From: Fen-549 sp964636655
GTDB taxonomy: Bacteria; Actinomycetota; Thermoleophilia; Gaiellales; Gaiellaceae
Assembly (NCBI GenBank): GCA_964636655.1
Contig: CAZWTK010000046.1
Coordinates: forward strand, 1 to 11,993
Length of the DNA stretch: 11,993 nucleotides
Direction of reading: 5' to 3'
A model generated the notes under the pieces. The model saw only the letters and a list, made by a program, of their open reading frames with translations, made no database searches and was not told the DNA's origin. Made by a program: the position numbers and the translations under genes. The first letter of the stretch is position 1; every line of letters begins with the position of its first letter. Below are positions 8,281 to 11,993 of the stretch, piece after piece.

Positions 8281-8303
8281 TATCTTGCCGGGACCTCATG
8301 AGG
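8281..8303 (+). promoter_or_regulatory. candidate -10 and palindrome upstream of the first GH94 gene
   Basis: TATCTT (8281-8286, TANNNT form) lies 42 bp before the start codon; no good -35 is seen at 16-18 bp. A perfect 10-bp palindrome CCTCATGAGG (8294-8303) would sit at the transcription start. It does not resemble the palindrome at the second GH94 promoter, so common regulation is not supported by it. Confidence 0.3.
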
Positions 8304-8327
8304 AGCCGATCGAAGGGATAAACAAGG

Positions 8328-10775
8328 ATGCGCTACGGACACTTCGACGATGAGCGGCGCGAGTATGTGATCACGCGCCCGGACACGCCGCTTCCCTGGA
8401 TCAACTACCTGGGGAGCGAGGCCTATTTCGGGATCATCTCGAACACCGCCGGCGGTTATTCGTTCTACCGCGACGCCCGCCTGCGGCGGCTCACGCGCTA
8501 TCGCTACAACAACGTCCCCTTCGACCTGGGCGGGCGTTATCTCTACCTGCGCGACGCCGTCTCGGGCGACTTCTGGTCGCCGTCCTGGCAGCCGACTCAG
8601 TCGCAGCTCGAAGACTACGAGTGCCGGCACGGCATGGGCTACTCGTCCATCTCCTCGCGCTACGACGGCATCGAGGCCGAGACTCTCTATTTCGTTCCCC
8701 CGGCCGAGAATCTCGAGATTTGGCGCACGCGCGTCACGAATATGCGCGACGGCGAGGCGAAGCTCTCGCTCTTCTCGGCGGTCGAGTTTTGCCTCTGGGA
8801 CGCCTGGGACGACCAGACCAACTTCCAGCGCAACTTCTCGACCGGTCAGGTGGAGGTAGACGGCAGCGTCATCTACCACAAGACCGAGTACCGCGAGCGC
8901 CGCGATCACTTCGCCTACTTTGCCTGCTCCGAGCCGCTCGCGGGCTTCGACACGCAGCGCGACACCTTTCTCGGCGCATACAAGGGCTGGGACAGTCCGG
9001 CCGCCGTCGAGCGCGGTGAGTCCTTCGACTCGGTCGCCAACGGTTGGGCACCCTGCGGCTCGCATCACGTCGAGCTGACGCTCGCTCCCGGCGAGAGCAA
9101 GGAGGTCATCTTCGTGCTCGGCTACTGGGAGAACCCGGACGAGGCCAAGTTCGATCCGCCGGGCTCGCAGACCATCAACAAGAAGCTGGTCAGGCCGGTG
9201 ATCGAGCGCTACTTGCGCTCCGACGAGGCCGAGGGGGCGTATCAGCGACTACGCGACTACTGGTCGGAGCTGCTCGGAACTCTGCAGGTCTCCACGCCCG
9301 ACGAGCACACCAACCGGATGGTCAACGTCTGGAACGCCTACCAGTGCATGGTCACCTTCAACATGTCGCGCTCGGCTTCGTTTTACGAGTCGGGTATCGG
9401 ACGCGGAATGGGCTTCCGCGACTCCAACCAGGACCTGCTCGGGTTCGTGCACATGGTTCCCGAGCGCGCGCGCGAACGAATTCTCGATATCGCGGCGACT
9501 CAACTTCCCTCGGGCGGTGCCTACCACCAGTACCAGCCGCTGACCAAGCGCGGCAACGACGACGTCGGCTCGGGCTTCAACGACGATCCGGCCTGGTTGA
9601 TCCTCGGTGTCGCCGCCTACCTGAAAGAGACCGGCGATATCTCGATTCTCGACGAGGAGGTCACCTACGACAACGAGCCCGGCTCCGAGTCGCAGCTGTA
9701 CGAGCACCTGCAGCGCTCGCTTCGCTACACGCTGCACCGGCTGGGCCCGCACGAGCTGCCGCTGATCGGCCGGGCCGACTGGAACGACTGCCTCAACCTG
9801 AACTGCTTCTCGACCACTCCCGGTGAGTCGTTCCAGACGACCGAGAACAAGGAGGGCGGCGTCGCCGAGTCGGTCTTCATCGGCGGCTTGTTCGTGCTGG
9901 CGGCCGAAGAGCTGGCGCAGATCGCCGAGCATCGTGGCCATACCGACGAAGCGGAGAGCTATCGCGCCGAAGCAGCCAAGATGGATACGACGGTGCGCAA
10001 GCACGGTTGGGACGGCGAGTGGTTCAGGCGCGCCTACGACTACTTCGGTGAGGTCGTCGGCTCGGCGCAAAACGAAGAGGGCTCGATCTTCATCGAGCCG
10101 CAGGGCATGTGCATCGTCGCCGGCATTGGTCTCGACGACGGCAAGGCCGAGAAGGCGCTCGACTCGGTCGCCGCCAGACTGGCCACCGAGCACGGAATCG
10201 TTCTACAGCAGCCCGCCTTCTCGCACTACTACGTCAACCTCGGCGAGATCAGCTCCTACCCGCCCGGCTACAAGGAGAACGCGGGTGTCTTTTGCCACAC
10301 CAATCCCTGGATCATGATCGCCGAGACGATCATCGGGCGCGGCGACGCCGCCTTCGACTACTACCAGCGCATCAACCCCTCCGCTCGCGAGGACATCTCC
10401 GAGCTGCATCGCTGCGAGCCGTACGTCTACCCGCAGATGATCGCCGGCAAGGATGCGCCGACCTTCGGCGAGGCCAAGAACTCGTGGCTCTCGGGTACTG
10501 CGGCCTGGAACTTCGTCGCCGCCAGCCAATGGATTCTGGGCGTGCGCGCCGAGTACGACGGTCTGCGCATCGACCCCTGTCTCCCCGAGGATTGGACGCG
10601 GTTCGAAGCCATACGTAAGTTCCGCGCGGCTACCTACCGAATCAGCGTGAGCAAGCCGAAGGGCATCTGCAAGGGCGTGGCCCAGGTCGTCGTCGACGGC
10701 GAGAAGATCAAGGGCAACCTGATCACGCCGCATCCGGCGGGCGCCGAGGTCGTAGTGGAAGTCACCATGGGGTAG
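8328..10775 (+). CDS. cbp: cellobiose phosphorylase (GH94)
   Basis: Cytosolic inverting phosphorylase: cellobiose + Pi <=> alpha-glucose-1-phosphate + glucose. It has 815 residues against about 810-820 for clostridial and Thermotoga enzymes, with near-complete recall of the family pattern from MRYGHFDDERREYVITRPDT to the C-terminal VEVTMG. Order: N-terminal beta-sandwich (~1-290; SNTAGGYSFYRDARLRRLTRY, YECRHG, NFQRNFSTG, YHKTEYRERR), helical linker, (alpha/alpha)6 barrel (~325-735) and C-terminal beta domain. In the barrel, Arg359 and Asp365 (GRGMGFRDSNQD) and Trp485 and Asp487 (ADWNDCLN) keep the spacings I recall for the Cellvibrio gilvus enzyme's glucose-binding residues and general acid (362/368/488/490), so Asp487 is the likely acid. 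CHTNPW (656-661) and SGTAAWN (722-728) lie in the phosphate-site region. There is no signal peptide. Start is ATG 8328 with GAAGGGA 10-16 bases upstream. Cellobiose is favoured over chitobiose or cellodextrin by overall pattern. Confidence 0.94.
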   Translation: MRYGHFDDERREYVITRPDTPLPWINYLGSEAYFGIISNTAGGYSFYRDARLRRLTRYRYNNVPFDLGGRYLYLRDAVSGDFWSPSWQPTQSQLEDYECRHGMGYSSISSRYDGIEAETLYFVPPAENLEIWRTRVTNMRDGEAKLSLFSAVEFCLWDAWDDQTNFQRNFSTGQVEVDGSVIYHKTEYRERRDHFAYFACSEPLAGFDTQRDTFLGAYKGWDSPAAVERGESFDSVANGWAPCGSHHVELTLAPGESKEVIFVLGYWENPDEAKFDPPGSQTINKKLVRPVIERYLRSDEAEGAYQRLRDYWSELLGTLQVSTPDEHTNRMVNVWNAYQCMVTFNMSRSASFYESGIGRGMGFRDSNQDLLGFVHMVPERARERILDIAATQLPSGGAYHQYQPLTKRGNDDVGSGFNDDPAWLILGVAAYLKETGDISILDEEVTYDNEPGSESQLYEHLQRSLRYTLHRLGPHELPLIGRADWNDCLNLNCFSTTPGESFQTTENKEGGVAESVFIGGLFVLAAEELAQIAEHRGHTDEAESYRAEAAKMDTTVRKHGWDGEWFRRAYDYFGEVVGSAQNEEGSIFIEPQGMCIVAGIGLDDGKAEKALDSVAARLATEHGIVLQQPAFSHYYVNLGEISSYPPGYKENAGVFCHTNPWIMIAETIIGRGDAAFDYYQRINPSAREDISELHRCEPYVYPQMIAGKDAPTFGEAKNSWLSGTAAWNFVAASQWILGVRAEYDGLRIDPCLPEDWTRFEAIRKFRAATYRISVSKPKGICKGVAQVVVDGEKIKGNLITPHPAGAEVVVEVTMG

Positions 10776-10838
10776 CAGCCACTGCGTTCGGCGATACGTC
10801 TTCCATCCTGCCGCGGGGAGAGCCGAGTGGGTTGGCGG

Positions 10839-10867
10839 TTGACCCCGGGCTGCTTTTCCAATAAGGT
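10839..10867 (+). promoter_or_regulatory. strong promoter of the second GH94 gene
   Basis: TTGACC (10839-10844), a 17-bp spacer and TAAGGT (10862-10867): the best sigma70-type promoter in the window. It lies in the 175-bp gap between the two GH94 genes and would start transcription near 10874, so the second gene need not depend on read-through from the first. No terminator separates them, so both modes remain possible. Confidence 0.65.
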
Positions 10868-10869
10868 CT

Positions 10870-10883
10870 CGCAAACGTTTTCA
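10870..10883 (+). promoter_or_regulatory. LacI-family-like operator over the transcription start
   Basis: CGCAAACGTTTTCA contains the perfect 8-bp palindrome AAACGTTT with central CG, the hallmark of LacI/GalR operators. It agrees at 12 of 14 positions with an idealised TGAAAACGTTTTCA. It begins 2 bases after the -10, covering the predicted start site, an ideal place for a repressor. LacI-family repressors commonly control sugar genes such as these. No regulator gene is in the window. Confidence 0.5.
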
Positions 10884-10950
10884 GGCGGCAAAGGGCGTTT
10901 TTTCTCAGCTGGCGCTCGACTATTTCCAACCTAAGGCGGGTCGGTCTGCA

Positions 10951-11993
10951 GTGAATCCATACGGCTATTTCGACGAAGAGGTGCGCGAGTACGTCATCAC
11001 CCGCCCCGATACGCCCACGCCCTGGATCAACTACATGGGTGCCGGTCGCTACGGCGGCATCATCTCCAACACGGCGGGCGGGTACTCCTTCGATCGTGAT
11101 CCGCGCAACCGCCGCGTCAGCCGCTACCGCTACAACGCCGTTCCCGACGACCAGCCCGGCCGTTACGTCTACCTGCGCGACCAAGACAGCGGCGAGTTCT
11201 GGAGCCCGACCTGGCAGCCCGTCCGTCGTGATCTCGACTCCTACGAGTGTCGCCACGGCACCGCCTACACGAAGATCTCCGGCGAGTATGGCGGCATCTC
11301 CAGCGAGATTCTCTACTTCGTTCCGCCGCTGCCCGACGACGAGAAATGCCCCTGTGAGCTGTGGGTCCTAACGCTTCGCAACTCGAGCGGCAGGCGCCGG
11401 CATCTGCGCAGCTTCAGCTATGTGGAGCTCAGCTTCCCCGACGCCTTCAACGACATGCACAACCTCGACTGGTCGCAGCACATCATGCGCAGCAAGTGCG
11501 AGGACGGGACGATCCGCGCCGGAACCGTTTTCGCCCCCGCTACTACGTACTTTTCTTCCAGCGCGAAGCCCTACGGTTACGACTGCGACCGCGAGGTCTT
11601 CGTCGGTCGCTGCCGTGACCTCGCCAGCCCGCTTGTCGTCGAGCTCGGCGAGCCCTCGAATCAGGATTCGCCGCGCGGAAACAGCGTCGGCTCGCTCTGC
11701 CACGACCTCGTGCTGGAGCCGGGCGAGGAGCGCCAGATCGTCTTCGTGCTTGGAATTACCGACCACCCCGAGGAGATCGAGCGAGTGCTGGCGACCTATA
11801 GCGACGCTAGGCAGGTGGAGAGCTCGTTCGCCGCGCTCAAGGCCGACTGGGACGAGTACCTGTCGCGCTTCACGGTCGAGACGCCCGACGTCGAGACGAA
11901 CGCGATGCTGAACTTCTGGAACCAGGTTCAGTGCCGCACGACGCTTTACTGGTCGCGTTTCGTCTCCGCCTACGAGACGGGTCTCGGGCGCGG
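10951..11993 (+). CDS. second GH94 family phosphorylase, N-terminal part (runs off the window)
   Basis: GTG 10951 opens a frame with no stop to the right edge: 347 complete codons. The N-terminus (YGYFDEEVREYVITRPDT, PWINYMG, SNTAGGYSF, SRYRYN, YVYLRD, YECRHG) aligns with the first GH94 protein almost residue for residue, which fixes the start; TAAGGCGG lies about 12 bases upstream. It diverges after ~130 residues: the NFQRNFSTG and YHKTEYRERR substrate-domain motifs are absent and replaced by an unrelated, Ser/Asp-rich segment. The barrel start reads CRTTLYWSRFVSAYETGLGR instead of CMVTFNMSRSASFYESGIGR. The last residue, Arg347, equals Arg359 of the neighbour; the catalytic DWND motif would lie beyond the window. 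It is therefore a paralogue of different specificity (chitobiose, cellodextrin, laminaribiose or cellobionate are options). The specificity is unresolved. Confidence 0.9.
   Translation, partial: MNPYGYFDEEVREYVITRPDTPTPWINYMGAGRYGGIISNTAGGYSFDRDPRNRRVSRYRYNAVPDDQPGRYVYLRDQDSGEFWSPTWQPVRRDLDSYECRHGTAYTKISGEYGGISSEILYFVPPLPDDEKCPCELWVLTLRNSSGRRRHLRSFSYVELSFPDAFNDMHNLDWSQHIMRSKCEDGTIRAGTVFAPATTYFSSSAKPYGYDCDREVFVGRCRDLASPLVVELGEPSNQDSPRGNSVGSLCHDLVLEPGEERQIVFVLGITDHPEEIERVLATYSDARQVESSFAALKADWDEYLSRFTVETPDVETNAMLNFWNQVQCRTTLYWSRFVSAYETGLGR

Noticed and set aside
9249..10193. 314-codon minus-strand frame
   Set aside because: Antisense to the intact cellobiose phosphorylase; no recognisable domain.

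Overview
The window reads as chromosomal DNA from a GC-rich actinobacterium. The evidence is a LeuA of the actinobacterial type controlled by a leucine leader peptide, an actinobacterial-style housekeeping sortase, an MMPL transporter remnant and TANNNT-type -10 elements. A deep-branching lineage such as Thermoleophilia is possible, but this is inference from gene content and not demonstrated.

Layout, left to right. Positions 1-92 hold the last 29 codons of a gene entering from the left. Positions ~93-1500 are a visibly AT-richer accessory stretch (28 G+C of 60 at 841-900, against 38 of 60 in leuA at 5101-5160). It carries a 37-residue one-pass membrane protein (+) and an apparently 5'-truncated, C-terminally membrane-anchored surface protein (-). 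Next to it, 1500-1771 is a two-ended remnant of an MMPL-family transporter. The remnant abuts a perfect GC-rich hairpin that is probably the terminator of ppdK. Positions 1835-4456 (-) encode a full-length pyruvate, phosphate dikinase. Positions 4457-4984 are the divergent spacer, whose right half is a complete leucine attenuator: promoter, leader peptide with Leu codons at four of five positions, pause hairpin and intrinsic terminator with six T. Positions 4985-6661 (+) are leuA, meeting a convergent secreted CAP/SCP-domain gene at 6665-7273 (-). A 160-bp divergent region leads to a sortase at 7434-8207 (+), which has its own terminator. The right end is a beta-glucan phosphorylase locus: an intact GH94 cellobiose phosphorylase (8328-10775, +), then a second, divergent GH94 phosphorylase (10951 to the window end, +). 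The second has its own promoter and a LacI-like palindrome over the predicted transcription start.

How the genes fit together. The GH94 enzymes split beta-linked gluco-oligosaccharides with phosphate and yield glucose-1-phosphate without spending ATP. PPDK interconverts pyruvate and PEP using AMP/PPi or ATP/Pi. Both fit an energy-thrifty carbohydrate metabolism, although ppdK and the GH94 genes are not in one operon. LeuA is an independent biosynthetic unit with leucine feedback at the enzyme (C-terminal regulatory domain) and at the transcript (attenuator). Sortase and CAP protein are both envelope functions sharing one intergenic region, but no LPXTG-type substrate is visible.

I found no convincing new multi-gene system. 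The most informative observations are the leucine attenuator, the promoter/operator of the second GH94 gene, and the rearranged island with its truncated genes.
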